A DNA stretch of 64,000 nt from Stutzerimonas kunmingensis (GCF_014764705.1 NZ_JACXXG010000001.1:248001-312000), one strand, 5' to 3'; numbered from the stretch's first letter, positions 50,533-60,477 are shown. Notes: generated by a model from the letters alone, not told the origin. Translations and numbers: made by a program.

Positions 50533-53500
50533 GCGGTTTCCTCCGGGCGTACTTTCATGAACAGCAGGTACAGGCACGGCACCGCCAGCAGCGTCAGCAA
50601 CGTGGCGAAGCCCAGGCCGCCCATGATGGTAACCGCCATGTTGGCGAAGAACGGGTCGAACAGCAGCGGCACCATGCCCAGTACGGTGGTGCCGGCGGCC
50701 ATCATCACCGGTCGCAGGCGCGACGCCGAGGCTTCGATGATGGCGGTCAGGCGCGGCACCTCGTCGTCGATCTGCCGGTCGATCTCGTCCACCAGCACCA
50801 CAGCGTTCTTGATCAGCATGCCGGTCAGGCTGAGCAGGCCGAGCAGTGCCATGAAGCCGAACGCCTGACCGGTGAGCAGCAGGCCGAAGCTCACCCCGCA
50901 GATCGCCATGGGTACCACCAGCCAGATCATCAGCGGCTGGCGCACCCTGGCGAACAGCAGCACGGTGACCAGCACCATCGCCAAGTAGGGCACCGCCAGC
51001 GTGCTGGCCAGCGCCTGCTGGGCGTCGGAAGACTGTTCGTAATCGCCGCCCCACTTCAGGCTGTAGTTGACTGGCAGCTCGATGCCCTCGATCAGCGGGC
51101 GAATGCGCTGGTGTGCCTCGTTGGTGTTCTCGCCATCGCGGGGTTCGGCGCGAATGGAGATGGTGCGCTCGCGGTCGTAGCGCACGATGATGCTGTCCTC
51201 GCTGATCGGCTCGATGCCGTCGGCGACCTGTGCCAGCGGCACGTAGCCGGTGCCGGCGGGGCTCCAGATCAGCCGTTGCAGCAGGTCGTCGCTGCCGACA
51301 CGGTCCTCCGGCGCGGCACGCAGCAATACCGGGATCAGCTCGTCGCGCTCGCGCAGTAGGCTGACCCGCTGGCCCTCGCTACCGGCGGCCAGGGCGCGCG
51401 CCACCGCCTGGCGCGTCAGCCCGGCGTCGGCGAGGCGATCCAGCGCCAGTTGCGGGCGGAGCACCAGTACCTGCTGGCGCCAGTCGTCGCGCACGTTGAA
51501 AACCTTGCCTTCGGCCTGCAGGCGCTTGCGACCCTCGGCGGAAATGGCCCGCAGCACCTCGATGTCCGGGCCGCTGATGCGCGCTTCCAGCTTGGCCTCG
51601 GCATTGGGGCCGAACATGAACTGCGCAGCCGAGACGTCGGCCGAGGGATAGCGTTGTGGCAGCTGCTGGTTGATCTGCCTCACCAGCCCGGCGATCAGCT
51701 CGGCATCCTCGGTGCGCACGAGAAAATGCATCAGCGACGAATTCGGCTGCTCCGGCATATAGGTCAGCATGAAGCGCGAGGCTCCGGCGCCGATGAAGCT
51801 GGACACCTCGCTTACCCCCTCCAGCTCCGCCAAATACGCCTCCACTTCAGAGGCGGTCTCTGCGGTCTCGCGAATATGCGTGCCCTGTGGCAGGAACAGA
51901 TTGACGTAGAACAGCGGCGTGCTCGACGGCGGGAAGAAGCTCTGCGGCAAGCGGGTGAACAGCACCATGCTGACCACCGTCAGCACCACTAGCACGCCGA
52001 CCGTCAGCCAGGGCCGATGCAGCACTCCGCCGGCCAGTCGGCGGTAGCGGTTGTACCAGGGGCCGTCGTAGGCGGCGTCGGGGTCCTCGTCGGTCTTGGC
52101 GTTGCGCAGCAGGTAATGACCGAACAGCGGCACCAGCAGCAACGCCAGCAGCCAGCTGAGCAGCAGCGACACGGCGATGACGAAGAACAGCGAGAAGAGG
52201 AATTCGCCGGTGGTGTCCTGGGACAGGCCGATGCCGGCGAAGGCGAGGATGCCGATGATGGTGGCGCCGAGCAGCGGCCACTGCGTCTGTTGCAGCGTTT
52301 CCTGCGAGGCCTCGAGGATGTTCTTGCCCTGGCGCTGGCGTACCAGCATGCCGTCACAGACCACCACCGCGTTGTCCACCAGCATGCCCATGGCGATGAT
52401 CAGCGCGCCGAGGGAAATCCGCTCCAGTTCGATGCCCGCCAGCCACATCACCAGCAGCGTGCCGAGCACGGTGAGAAACAGCACCGCGCCGATGATGACG
52501 CCGGCGCGCAGTCCCATGGCGATGCACAGCACGCCGACCACGATGGCCACCGAGAGGAACACGTTGAGCGCGAAGCTGTTCACCGACTCATCGACGATCT
52601 GGTGCTGCTCGTACAGCGGATGCAGTTCGGCGCCCAGTGGCATGCGGTGTTCGATGGCCTGCAACGCCGCTTCGACGCTGTGGCCGACCTCGACGATGTT
52701 CGCGCCCGAGACGCCGCTGACTCCCAGGGTCAGTGCCGCCTGGCCGTTGTGGCGGATGATCTGCCGCGGCCGCTCGGCATAGTCGCGCGACAGCTTGGCG
52801 ATGGCGCCGAGTTCGACCCGCTGCGGGCCCTGGCCGACCGGCAATGCGCGTAGCTCGTCGAGCGAATCGAAGGCGCCGCTCGGGCGCAGGCGCACGAAGA
52901 ACTCGCCGGCATGCACGCCGCCGGCATCCACTGCGGCATCGGTGTCGGCCAGCGCCGCCGCGATCTCGTCGGGGGCGATGCCCATCGCGGCCAGCTGCGC
53001 CTGGTCGACTTCCACGAGGATGCGCTCTTCCTGCACGCCAGCGATCTCGACCTTGCCGACGCCGTCGGCGGCCACCAGCGTGCGGCGCAGATCCTTGGCC
53101 GTCTCGTGCAGCTCCTTGAGCGTCAGGCCGTCGCCGGTCAGCGCATAGAAAATGCCGTAGACGTCGCCGAAATCGTCGTTGACCAGCGGCGGTTCGATCC
53201 CCGGTGGCAGGTCGCCCTGGGCATCGTTGATCTTGTTGCGCAGCTCGTCCCAGATCTGCGGCAGCGCATCGCCGTCGTAGCGGTCCTGCATCTCCACGCG
53301 AATCTCGGCGATGCCCGGCATCGAGCGCGAGCGGAGCTCCTTGATCTGCGACATCTGCTGGATCGCGCTCTCCAGCGGCTCGGTCACCTGCTGTTCGACC
53401 TCCAGCGCCGTGGCGCCGGGATACTGCACGTTGACGATAGCCTGCTTGATGGTGAATTCCGGGTCTTCCAGGCGGCCGATCTCGAAGAAGGCGAGGGTGC

Positions 53501-53573
53501 CGCCGAGCAGGCAGATCAGTATCAGAATCCAGATGTTGACCGGGCGGGTGATGGCGTAGCGGGCGAAATCCAT
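50529..53573 (-). CDS. RND efflux transporter permease (AcrB/HAE1 type)
   Basis: The proton-driven inner-membrane pump. The 1014-residue protein begins MDFARYAITRPVNIWILIL and has 12 membrane segments in two halves with two large periplasmic loops. In TM4 the proton-relay pair reads LVDNAVVV, where AcrB has two Asp (D407, D408); the second is Asn here. The TM10 Lys is present (MLIKNAVVLVD). ATG 53573 follows the MFP gene by 4 bases, with GAAGGAG inside the MFP end. It is second of three genes (MFP, RND, OMF). Substrate unknown, probably drugs or amphiphiles. Confidence 0.93.
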   Translation of the reverse strand: MDFARYAITRPVNIWILILICLLGGTLAFFEIGRLEDPEFTIKQAIVNVQYPGATALEVEQQVTEPLESAIQQMSQIKELRSRSMPGIAEIRVEMQDRYDGDALPQIWDELRNKINDAQGDLPPGIEPPLVNDDFGDVYGIFYALTGDGLTLKELHETAKDLRRTLVAADGVGKVEIAGVQEERILVEVDQAQLAAMGIAPDEIAAALADTDAAVDAGGVHAGEFFVRLRPSGAFDSLDELRALPVGQGPQRVELGAIAKLSRDYAERPRQIIRHNGQAALTLGVSGVSGANIVEVGHSVEAALQAIEHRMPLGAELHPLYEQHQIVDESVNSFALNVFLSVAIVVGVLCIAMGLRAGVIIGAVLFLTVLGTLLVMWLAGIELERISLGALIIAMGMLVDNAVVVCDGMLVRQRQGKNILEASQETLQQTQWPLLGATIIGILAFAGIGLSQDTTGEFLFSLFFVIAVSLLLSWLLALLLVPLFGHYLLRNAKTDEDPDAAYDGPWYNRYRRLAGGVLHRPWLTVGVLVVLTVVSMVLFTRLPQSFFPPSSTPLFYVNLFLPQGTHIRETAETASEVEAYLAELEGVSEVSSFIGAGASRFMLTYMPEQPNSSLMHFLVRTEDAELIAGLVRQINQQLPQRYPSADVSAAQFMFGPNAEAKLEARISGPDIEVLRAISAEGRKRLQAEGKVFNVRDDWRQQVLVLRPQLALDRLADAGLTRQAVARALAAGSEGQRVSLLRERDELIPVLLRAAPEDRVGSDDLLQRLIWSPAGTGYVPLAQVADGIEPISEDSIIVRYDRERTISIRAEPRDGENTNEAHQRIRPLIEGIELPVNYSLKWGGDYEQSSDAQQALASTLAVPYLAMVLVTVLLFARVRQPLMIWLVVPMAICGVSFGLLLTGQAFGFMALLGLLSLTGMLIKNAVVLVDEIDRQIDDEVPRLTAIIEASASRLRPVMMAAGTTVLGMVPLLFDPFFANMAVTIMGGLGFATLLTLLAVPCLYLLFMKVRPEETA

Positions 53574-53577
53574 CGGC

Positions 53578-54657
53578 TCAGTTCCGCTCCTTCGCTTCGA
53601 TCGGTTGATCGTCGTGCAGCTTGCTGCCGCCAGCGACGATGATCGGCAGCTGCGCCTGCAGGCCCTCGCCACGGATCAGTGCCTGATCGCCTTCAACCTG
53701 CTGCAGGTCCACGGCCAGCCGCCGCGCGCGGCCATCGTCCGCCTGCCAGATGAAATGCTGGCCGTCGCTGCCGGTCTGCAGCGCCGACAACGGCAGGCGA
53801 AAGGCGTCATGGGTCGTTTGCGGCTGCGCCGGACGTTCGATGCTGACGCGCATGGCCATGCCCGGCAGCAGGTTGTAATCCTCCGGCGGCTCGCCCTGCA
53901 GCACCAGGCGGTAGGTGCGCGCGCCTTCACGCGGCTGCGTGCTGTGCTCCTTGTAGCGCAGCGGCAGACGCAGATCGGCGATCACCAGTTCAGCCTCGGC
54001 CTGCAGCTCGGGCCCGAGCGGGATGCTCAGCGCTGCGCTTTCCGGCAGGTCGACGCTGACTTCGATATGGCGGTTGTCCTGCATCTCGAATACCGGCGTG
54101 CCGACCGCGACGACCATGTCCGGCTCGGCCAGGCGGCGCGCCACCACGCCATCGAACGGCGCGTTCAGCGTGCTGTGATCGAGGTCGCGCTGGGCGCTGT
54201 CGCGCGCCACCCGTGCGGCCACGGTGTTGGCTTGCAGCGCTTCGATTGCGGCGGGGGCGAGGATGCCTTCGGCGAGGAGGGTGCGCTTGCGTGCCAGATC
54301 CGCCTCCAGTTGACGCAGGCGCGCCTCGGCTTCGCGCAGCTGCAGGCGGTAGTCGGTGCGATCCAGCTGTGCCAGCGGTTGCCCGCGGCGCACCCGCGTA
54401 CCTTCGTCGACCAGGATGCGCTCGATACGCCCGGCCACCTCGAACGACAATTGCGTGGAGGTCACGCTCTGCACCACGCCGGAGAAGCGCAGCGCCTCGG
54501 CTTTCGGCTCGGCCGCCTGCAACGGCTCGACCAGGGCCACCCGTGGCGGCTCGGGTGCCGGCTCGGCTTCCGAGGAGCAACCACCGAGCAGCGGCAGCGC
54601 ACAGACGATGATCGTCAACCAGGCCTTGGACGCTGGGAATGCTCGCGTTGACGTCAT
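53578..54657 (-). CDS. RND efflux periplasmic adaptor (MFP)
   Basis: Links the inner pump and outer channel. The 359-residue precursor has a lipobox LLGGC (C27), then the usual barrel-sandwich and lipoyl-type segments: LSFEVAGRIERILVDEGTRV and LNAPFDGVVARRLAEPD, with a coiled-coil hairpin between. ATG 54657 was chosen for the signal peptide. First gene of the efflux operon. The divergent ferritin gene lies 246 bases away; no adjacent local regulator is visible. Confidence 0.92.
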   Translation of the reverse strand: MTSTRAFPASKAWLTIIVCALPLLGGCSSEAEPAPEPPRVALVEPLQAAEPKAEALRFSGVVQSVTSTQLSFEVAGRIERILVDEGTRVRRGQPLAQLDRTDYRLQLREAEARLRQLEADLARKRTLLAEGILAPAAIEALQANTVAARVARDSAQRDLDHSTLNAPFDGVVARRLAEPDMVVAVGTPVFEMQDNRHIEVSVDLPESAALSIPLGPELQAEAELVIADLRLPLRYKEHSTQPREGARTYRLVLQGEPPEDYNLLPGMAMRVSIERPAQPQTTHDAFRLPLSALQTGSDGQHFIWQADDGRARRLAVDLQQVEGDQALIRGEGLQAQLPIIVAGGSKLHDDQPIEAKERN

Positions 54658-54834
54658 CGTGGCTCCTGTCTGATCGGCGTTGCGGGCGTGCGGGCGCCCA
54701 TTGGGACTGACAGTAGAGCCCCGCGTCTGCGCAGGAGTTCGCTGGCGATGTTCGTAGAAGTGAGGTGACCGGGCGGTCGACTTCTGCCGAGGCTCTGCCA
54801 CACTCAAGGGTGCGCGGCTGCGGCTCTGCAGCGC

Positions 54835-54863
54835 TTGACCGTCGTGAACTCAGCGGGGATGCT
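54835..54863 (+). promoter_or_regulatory. Possible promoter of the bacterioferritin gene
   Basis: TTGACC (54835-54840), a 17-base spacer and GATGCT (54858-54863), about 40 bases before the ATG. The -10 is weak. I see no clear Fur box. Confidence 0.35.
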
Positions 54864-54903
54864 TGCCCGCTGTTGAAGGCGCATCACTCATGGGGAATAC
54901 GCA

Positions 54904-55371
54904 ATGCAAGGCCAGGCACCGGTAATCGACTATCTGAAGGAGCTGTTGCGCGGCGAACTGGCGGCGCGCGATCAGTATTTCCTGCATTCGCGGATGTACG
55001 CCGACTGGGGCTTCAGCAAGCTCTACGAGCGTATCAATCACGAGATGGAAGAAGAGACGCAGCACGCCGATGCACTGTTGCAGCGCATCCTCTTTCTCGA
55101 AGGCACCCCGGACATGACGCCGGAGCCGATCAATCCGGGGCACACCGTGCCGGACATGCTGCGCAACGACCTGGCGCTGGAGTACAAGGTGCGCGCCGCG
55201 CTGGCCCAGGGCATCGCGCTGGCCGAACAGCACGGCGACTACCCGACCCGCGACATGCTGGCGCTGCAGCTGCACGACACCGAGGAAGACCACGCCTACT
55301 GGCTGGAGCAGCAGCTCGGCCTGATCGACCGCATCGGTCTGCAGAATTACCTGCAATCCCAGGCCAGCTGA
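54904..55371 (+). CDS. bfr: Bacterioferritin-family iron storage protein (FtnA/BfrA type)
   Basis: A 155-residue 24-mer iron store that oxidises Fe(II) to a ferric core. The ferroxidase ligands are visible: E18, E51, H54, with the remaining site residues in LEYKVRAAL and [10 protein letters not shown]. Residue 52, the Met haem ligand of true bacterioferritins, is Thr here ([11 protein letters not shown]). The P. aeruginosa FtnA (formerly BfrA) also has Thr, so this is probably the non-haem subunit type. It is monocistronic and convergent with the broken chemoreceptor. Confidence 0.92.
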   Translation: MQGQAPVIDYLKELLRGELAARDQYFLHSRMYADWGFSKLYERINHEMEEETQHADALLQRILFLEGTPDMTPEPINPGHTVPDMLRNDLALEYKVRAALAQGIALAEQHGDYPTRDMLALQLHDTEEDHAYWLEQQLGLIDRIGLQNYLQSQAS

Positions 55372-55382
55372 GCCTTCCACCC

Positions 55383-55405
55383 CGCGAGGCAGGGCCTGCC
55401 TCGCG
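55383..55405. terminator. Palindromic stem-loop between convergent bfr and chemoreceptor
   Basis: CGCGAGGCA and TGCCTCGCG form a perfect stem with a 5-nt loop, lying 11 bases after bfr and 8 before the opposing stop. Very GC-rich with no T tract; it could end transcripts from both sides with help from Rho. Confidence 0.5.
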
Positions 55406-55413
55406 AGGTTCCG

Positions 55414-57323
55414 TCAGAGCCGGAAGCGGCTCACCATCGACTGCAATTGACCGCCCAGACGGGCCAGCTCGGTGCTCGACGCCGCGGTTTCCTCGCTGGC
55501 GGCGGCGGTCTGTTCCGACACATCGCGCACATTCACCACGCTGCGGCTGATTTCCTCGGCCACTGCGCTCTGCTCCTCGGCGGCCGCTGCGATCTGCTGG
55601 TTCATCGCCTGGATGTTCGACACTGTGCGGGTGATGCTGCCCAGTGATGCACCGGCCCGGCGCGCCAGCTCGACGCCGCTGTCGGTCAGGTCGCGGCTGG
55701 TGTGCATGATCGAGGCAACCTGCTGGGTGCCGTTCTGTAGCGCGGCGACCAGCCCTTCGATTTCCTCAGTGGACTTCTGCGTACGCTGAGCCAGGCCGCG
55801 GACCTCGTCGGCGACCACGGCGAATCCGCGTCCGGCCTCGCCGGCACGGGCAGCCTCGATGGCGGCGTTGAGCGCCAGCAGGTTGGTCTGCTCGGCCACC
55901 GCCCGAATCACGTTCATCACACTGCCGATTTTGTCGCTCTCTTCCTGCAGTGCCTTCATCGCCTCGGTGGAGCGCACCACGGCGTTGGCCATGCGTTCGA
56001 TCTGGGTGACCACCTCGGTGACCACGCGATCGCCTTCCCGGGCTTCGCCGTCCGCCTCGGTGGCTGCCAGCGCGGCCTGTTCGGCATTGCGCGCGACTTC
56101 CTGAACGGTCGCCGACATTTCGTGCATGGCGGTGGCGACCTGATCGGTTTCTTCCTTCTGGCTGTTCACGCCGGCGCTGGTCTGCTGGGTGACGGCCGAG
56201 AGCTCCTCGGCGGCGGCGCTGATCTGGCTGACACCATCGCGGATGCCGCCGATCAGCTCGCGCAGGGTCGAGCCCCGCGCTGCAGCACGCCCAGCTCGTC
56301 GCGGCGCTGAACCTGTGCGGTGGCGCTGAGGTCGCCGGAGGCGATGCGCTCGACGTCAGCCAGGGTCGCACGCAGCGGCAGGATGATCTGCCGGGTGATC
56401 AGCCAAGCGGCCAGCATGCCCAGCACCAGGGCCAGCAGCGCGCTGACGATCAGGCGCGTGCGTGCTGCGGCGCTTTCCACGTCGAGCTGGTCGAGCTGGA
56501 ACTGGTAGAGCGAGTCGCTGATACGGACGATTTCCTTCTGCTGGTCGGTCATCTCCTGGCGCGCCTTGGCGATTGCCTGGGTGGCCTTCTCCAGCGCCTC
56601 GATGGCGCTGCGGTACTCGCCGAGCACCGTGCGCATCTGCTGCAGCGCCGCGCCGCTGTCGGCGTCCAGAGCGCCGGCATGACGGCCGAGGGTGGCCTGC
56701 GCGGCGTCGAGCTGGGCGTAGATCGCCTTCGCCGCCTCGGCACCCGGGCTGCTCATGTAGACGCGCAGCAGGTACTGCGCACGCTGCACGTCGTCTTCGA
56801 TCTGGGTGATCGCCTGGAATTGGGCGAAACGGCCCTCGTCATAGTCCGAGAGCTGCAGCACCTGACGGTTCACGCCAGCCATCAGCTCGCTCAGACGGCC
56901 GGCGGCCTGGTCGATGATCTGCCGCGAGGCGTTGGCCTGGGCATAGGCCTTGCGCATATCGTTCAGCGAATGCTGATACTGCGCGTTGTAGCCGGCCTGC
57001 TCCTTGAGCTGGGCGACGTTGACCGGGTTCTTGAAGGTCTCCAGCAGCTTGGTCTGCTGGGCGAGGTAGATGCCCAGGTTCTTGTCCAGACGCTCGGTGG
57101 ATTCGTTGTCACCATTGGCCAGCATGAATTGCAGGCGGGCGATACGCAGGTCGGTCAGTGTCTTGTTCAGCAATGAGATTTCGGTCATCCAGCCGCTGCG
57201 CTGGATGACGCTGCCGAGGCTGCCCCAGCCGTTCCAGGCGAGGATGAGGGTCAAGACCAGCACGGCACCGAAACCCAGTGCGAGCTTCCTGCTGACGCCG
57301 ATGTTTGCAAACCAGTTGTTCAT
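55414..57323 (-). pseudogene. Methyl-accepting chemotaxis protein, broken by a frameshift after HAMP
   Basis: From ATG 57323 the protein has a membrane helix (ALGFGAVLVLTLILAW), a helical periplasmic domain (about 35-295), a second helix and HAMP, reaching [10 protein letters not shown]. The frame then breaks at about 56265-56285 and stops at 56253. In the next frame it resumes at [16 protein letters not shown] and runs through a complete signalling domain ([18 protein letters not shown]) to 55414. About five residues typical of this junction look missing, so the change is a deletion of a net 1 mod 3 bases, perhaps 16. A full-length form would be near 640 residues. Either inactivated or a sequence error. 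Confidence 0.85.
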
Positions 57324-57396
57324 GTCATTCCAATCAGATGAATAGTTCGAAACGAGCGGGTGCCTTGCCGGCGGCCCGCGGGTGTCTTCGGGCCCT

Positions 57397-57423
57397 CTTT
57401 CGGCCGCGAGCATACGAACTTGA
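57397..57423 (-). promoter_or_regulatory. sigma28 (FliA)-like promoter of the broken chemoreceptor
   Basis: On the minus strand TCAAGTTC (57423-57416), exactly 11 bases, then GCCGAAAG (57404-57397); each matches 6 of 8 bases of TAAAGTTT and GCCGATAA. It lies about 75 bases before the ATG. Confidence 0.65.
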
Positions 57424-57493
57424 ATGTAAATCGAGGAATGGTCGCAGCGAATGCTGGAGCAGGGGGCGCGGGCCGGGGCGGCCCGCGTTGGCA

Positions 57494-57937
57494 TCAGCCT
57501 TTGCCAGGTGCAGTGATTGGGGACGGACGGGATGACGGGGCGCTGCAGCAGCCGCTTTCGATGCCCTGCAGGATCGGGCAGTCCGGGCGATCATCGCCCT
57601 GGCAGTGGTCGACCAGCTCCTGCAGGGTGTCGCGCAGGTCGACCAGCTCAGTGATCTTGCGGTTCAGCTCGTCGATGTGCGCGCCGGCCAGGGCTTTCAC
57701 ATCGGCGCTGGCGCGCTGACGGTCCTGCCACAGCGCCAGCAGCTTGCCGACCTCCTCCAGCGAGAAACCCAGGTCACGGGCGCGGCGGATGAAGGCCAGC
57801 TGATGCAGGTCGCGCTCGTTGTAGTGGCGATAGCCATTGGCGCCACGCCCGGCCGGCGTGAGCAGGCCGATGGATTCGTAGTAGCGGATCATCTTCGCCG
57901 TGAGGCCACTGTGCTTGGCTGCCTGACCAATGTTCAT
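57494..57937 (-). CDS. cueR: Copper-responsive MerR-family regulator CueR
   Basis: Senses Cu(I) (also Ag, Au) and activates promoters with long 19-base spacers. The 147-residue protein has an N-terminal winged helix (MNIGQAAKHSGLTAKMIRYY), a dimerisation helix, and the metal loop with C112 and C120 (HCQGDDRPDCPI), the same numbers as in E. coli CueR. An extra Cys pair (C130, C131) lies in the C-terminal tail; other CueR proteins also have C-terminal cysteines. It is 13 bases downstream of copA on the same strand, so copA and cueR are probably one transcript, which would put cueR under its own control. Confidence 0.93.
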   Translation of the reverse strand: MNIGQAAKHSGLTAKMIRYYESIGLLTPAGRGANGYRHYNERDLHQLAFIRRARDLGFSLEEVGKLLALWQDRQRASADVKALAGAHIDELNRKITELVDLRDTLQELVDHCQGDDRPDCPILQGIESGCCSAPSSRPSPITAPGKG

Positions 57938-57950
57938 GGTGTGCTCCCGA

Positions 57951-60329
57951 TCATTCTTCCGGCTTCCAGGAACGCAGCAGCAGGGCGTTGCTCACCACGC
58001 TGACGCTCGACAGGGCCATCGCCGCGCCAGCCACCACCGGGCTGAGAAAGCCGAAGGCGGCGAGCGGAATGCCCACCAGGTTGTAGATGAAGGCCCAGAA
58101 CAGGTTCTGCTGGATCTTGCGGTAGGTGCGCCGGCTGATGTCCAGCGCCGCCGGAACCAGCCGTGGATCGCCGCGCATCAGGGTGATGCCGGCGGCGTGC
58201 ATGGCCACATCGGTACCGCCACCCATGGCGATGCCGACATCCGCTGCGGCCAGGGCCGGGGCATCGTTGATGCCGTCGCCGACCATCGCCACCACGGCGC
58301 CGCCTTTCTTCAGCTCCGCCACGGTGGCGGCCTTGTCCGCTGGCAGCACCTCGGCATGCACATCATCGATGTGCAGCGCTTCGGCCACCACCCGCGCGCT
58401 GCCACGGTTGTCGCCGGTGATCAGGTGGCTGCGGATATGCCGCGCCGCGAGCCCGGCAATCGCTGCTGCGGCGCCGTCCTTGAGGCTGTCACCAAAAGCG
58501 AACAGGCCGAGGATACGCGGCTCGGGCGAATGCTCCACCAGCCAGGAGAGGGTGCGACCCTCGGCTTCCCAGCGCTGGGCGGTTTCCAGCAGCTCGCCCG
58601 GCTGCAGGCCATACTCTTCGAGCATGCGCCGGTTGCCCAGCGCCAGCTGCTGACCATCCAGCGTTCCGGCGATGCCGCGGCCGCTCAGGGCCTGGCTCTT
58701 CTGTACATCCGGCACGGCGATGCCGTCGGCTTCGCAGCGCTCCAGCACGGCGCGCGCCAGCGGGTGTTCGCTGCCCCGCTGCAGGGCGCCGGCCAGGCGC
58801 AGTATCCGCGCTTCGTCGCCGTCCACGGCATGCAGGTGGATGATCTGCGGCTTGCCCGAGGTGAGCGTGCCGGTCTTGTCGAAGGCCACGGCCGTGACCG
58901 CATGGGCGACTTCCAGCGCCTCCGCGTCCTTGATCAGGATGCCGTGGCGCGCCGCCACGCCGGTGCCGGCCATGATCGCCGCCGGCGTGGCCAGACCCAG
59001 GGCGCAGGGGCAGGCGATGACCAGCACGGCCACGGCGTTGATCAGCGCGACCTCGACCGGCGCGCCAGTGAGCAGCCAGCCGATCAGGGTGAATACGGCG
59101 ATCACCAGTACCGCCGGGACGAACACCTGGCTGACCTTGTCCACCAGCTTCTGGATCGGCGCCTTGGCTGCCTGGGCGTCTTCCACCAGGCGGATGATCC
59201 GCGCCAGCACGGTCTCGCCACCGAGCGCAGTAGTGCGCACCAGCAGCCTGCCCTCGCCATTGATCGCGCCGCCGGTGATGCGGTCGCCTGGCGCCTTGTT
59301 CACTGGCAGGCTCTCGCCACTGATCAGCGCTTCGTCGGCCTGGCTTTCGCCCTCGACCACTTCACCGTCCACCGGGAAACGCTCGCCTGGCTTGACCATC
59401 ACCAGGTCGTCCAGGCGCAGCGCGGCGATTGCGACGTCTTCCTCGCGGCCGTCGACTACCCGTGTCGCGCGGTCTGGGCGCAAGGCTTCGAGCGCACGAA
59501 TGGCGGCGCTGGTCTGGCGCTTGGCGCGGCTTTCCAAGTATTTGCCCAGCAGCACCAGGGCGATCACCACCGCTGAGGCCTCGAAATACAGGTGCGGCAT
59601 CTGCCCGGCCGGCGTCGCCCACCATTGATAGAGGCTCAGGCCATAACCGGCGCTGGTGCCGATGGCGACCAGCAGGTCCATGTTGCCGGCACCAGCACGC
59701 ACCGCCTTCCAGCCGGCCACGTAGAAGCGTGCGCCGAGGATGAACTGCACTGGAGTGGCGAGCAGGAACTGGATCCACGCCGGCAGCATCCAGTGCTGCC
59801 CGAACAGTTCGCCGAACATCGGCAGCACCAGCGGTGCGGCCAGCAACAGGGCGGCGATCACCGCCCAGCGTTCACGCTGCAGGCGTCGCGCGGCATCCTG
59901 TTCGGGGCGCTGCTGGTCGCCGGCGCTCGCCTTGTAGCCGGCGGCCTCGATCGCCTGGATCAGCACGGCGGGGTCCGGCGTGCCGATCACCTCGACATGC
60001 GCGCGCTCGCTGGCCAGGTTCACCGCGGCGCTGCGCACGCCGGGCACCTTGAGCAGGGCGCGTTCGACCCGGCCGACACAGCTGGCGCAGGTCATGCCCT
60101 CGATGTTCAGCTCGATGCTCTGCAGCGGTACGCCGTAGCCGGCCTTTTCCACGGCCTCGATCAGCGTCGCCACACCCAGGTCATCGCCTTCGACGCGCAC
60201 CTGTTCATTGGCCAGATTGACGTTGGCCGCGGCGACGCCCGGCACCTTGAGCAGGGCGCGTTCGACGCGGCCGGCGCAGCTGGCGCAGGTCATACCGCTG
60301 ACCGGCAGCGTATGGGTGGCGCTGGACAT
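57951..60329 (-). CDS. copA: Copper-exporting P1B-type ATPase CopA
   Basis: Exports Cu(I) from the cytoplasm. The 792-residue protein has two N-terminal heavy-metal domains, each with GMTCASC (about residues 12-18 and 80-86), eight membrane segments with the metal-site motif CPCAL, the actuator motif ISGESLP, the phosphorylation motif DKTGTLTSG, and [10 protein letters not shown]. Length is in the normal range. ATG 60329 lies about 25 bases after a CueR-type promoter. It starts the copA-cueR operon and is divergent from copZ. Confidence 0.96.
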   Translation of the reverse strand: MSSATHTLPVSGMTCASCAGRVERALLKVPGVAAANVNLANEQVRVEGDDLGVATLIEAVEKAGYGVPLQSIELNIEGMTCASCVGRVERALLKVPGVRSAAVNLASERAHVEVIGTPDPAVLIQAIEAAGYKASAGDQQRPEQDAARRLQRERWAVIAALLLAAPLVLPMFGELFGQHWMLPAWIQFLLATPVQFILGARFYVAGWKAVRAGAGNMDLLVAIGTSAGYGLSLYQWWATPAGQMPHLYFEASAVVIALVLLGKYLESRAKRQTSAAIRALEALRPDRATRVVDGREEDVAIAALRLDDLVMVKPGERFPVDGEVVEGESQADEALISGESLPVNKAPGDRITGGAINGEGRLLVRTTALGGETVLARIIRLVEDAQAAKAPIQKLVDKVSQVFVPAVLVIAVFTLIGWLLTGAPVEVALINAVAVLVIACPCALGLATPAAIMAGTGVAARHGILIKDAEALEVAHAVTAVAFDKTGTLTSGKPQIIHLHAVDGDEARILRLAGALQRGSEHPLARAVLERCEADGIAVPDVQKSQALSGRGIAGTLDGQQLALGNRRMLEEYGLQPGELLETAQRWEAEGRTLSWLVEHSPEPRILGLFAFGDSLKDGAAAAIAGLAARHIRSHLITGDNRGSARVVAEALHIDDVHAEVLPADKAATVAELKKGGAVVAMVGDGINDAPALAAADVGIAMGGGTDVAMHAAGITLMRGDPRLVPAALDISRRTYRKIQQNLFWAFIYNLVGIPLAAFGFLSPVVAGAAMALSSVSVVSNALLLRSWKPEE

Positions 60330-60359
60330 GGCAGTGACTCCTCGGATTGCGATGGCTGC

Positions 60360-60390
60360 AGGATCGACCTTAACCCTATGGCAAGGTCAA
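60360..60390 (-). promoter_or_regulatory. CueR-type promoter/operator of copA
   Basis: On the minus strand TTGACC (60390-60385), 19 bases and GATCCT (60365-60360). The spacer carries the dyad ACCTT-N11-AAGGT (60367-60387) expected for CueR. The 19-base spacing is characteristic of MerR-family promoters. Confidence 0.8.
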
Positions 60391-60416
60391 CACCATGATC
60401 TGCGACAGCAGGTGCC

Positions 60417-60447
60417 TTGACCTTGCCCGGGTGGCAAGGTCGAGAAT
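60417..60447 (+). promoter_or_regulatory. CueR-type promoter/operator of copZ
   Basis: TTGACC (60417-60422), 19 bases and GAGAAT (60442-60447). The spacer holds a perfect dyad ACCTTGCC-N5-GGCAAGGT (60420-60440). It is better matched than the copA operator. Confidence 0.85.
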
Positions 60448-60477
60448 CGGCGCCTTCAGCAGACGAGGAGAGCGACG

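Noticed and set aside
57930..59576. A 548-codon plus-strand open frame opposite copA
   Set aside because: Arg/His/Gln-rich shadow frame; copA on the other strand has all its catalytic motifs.
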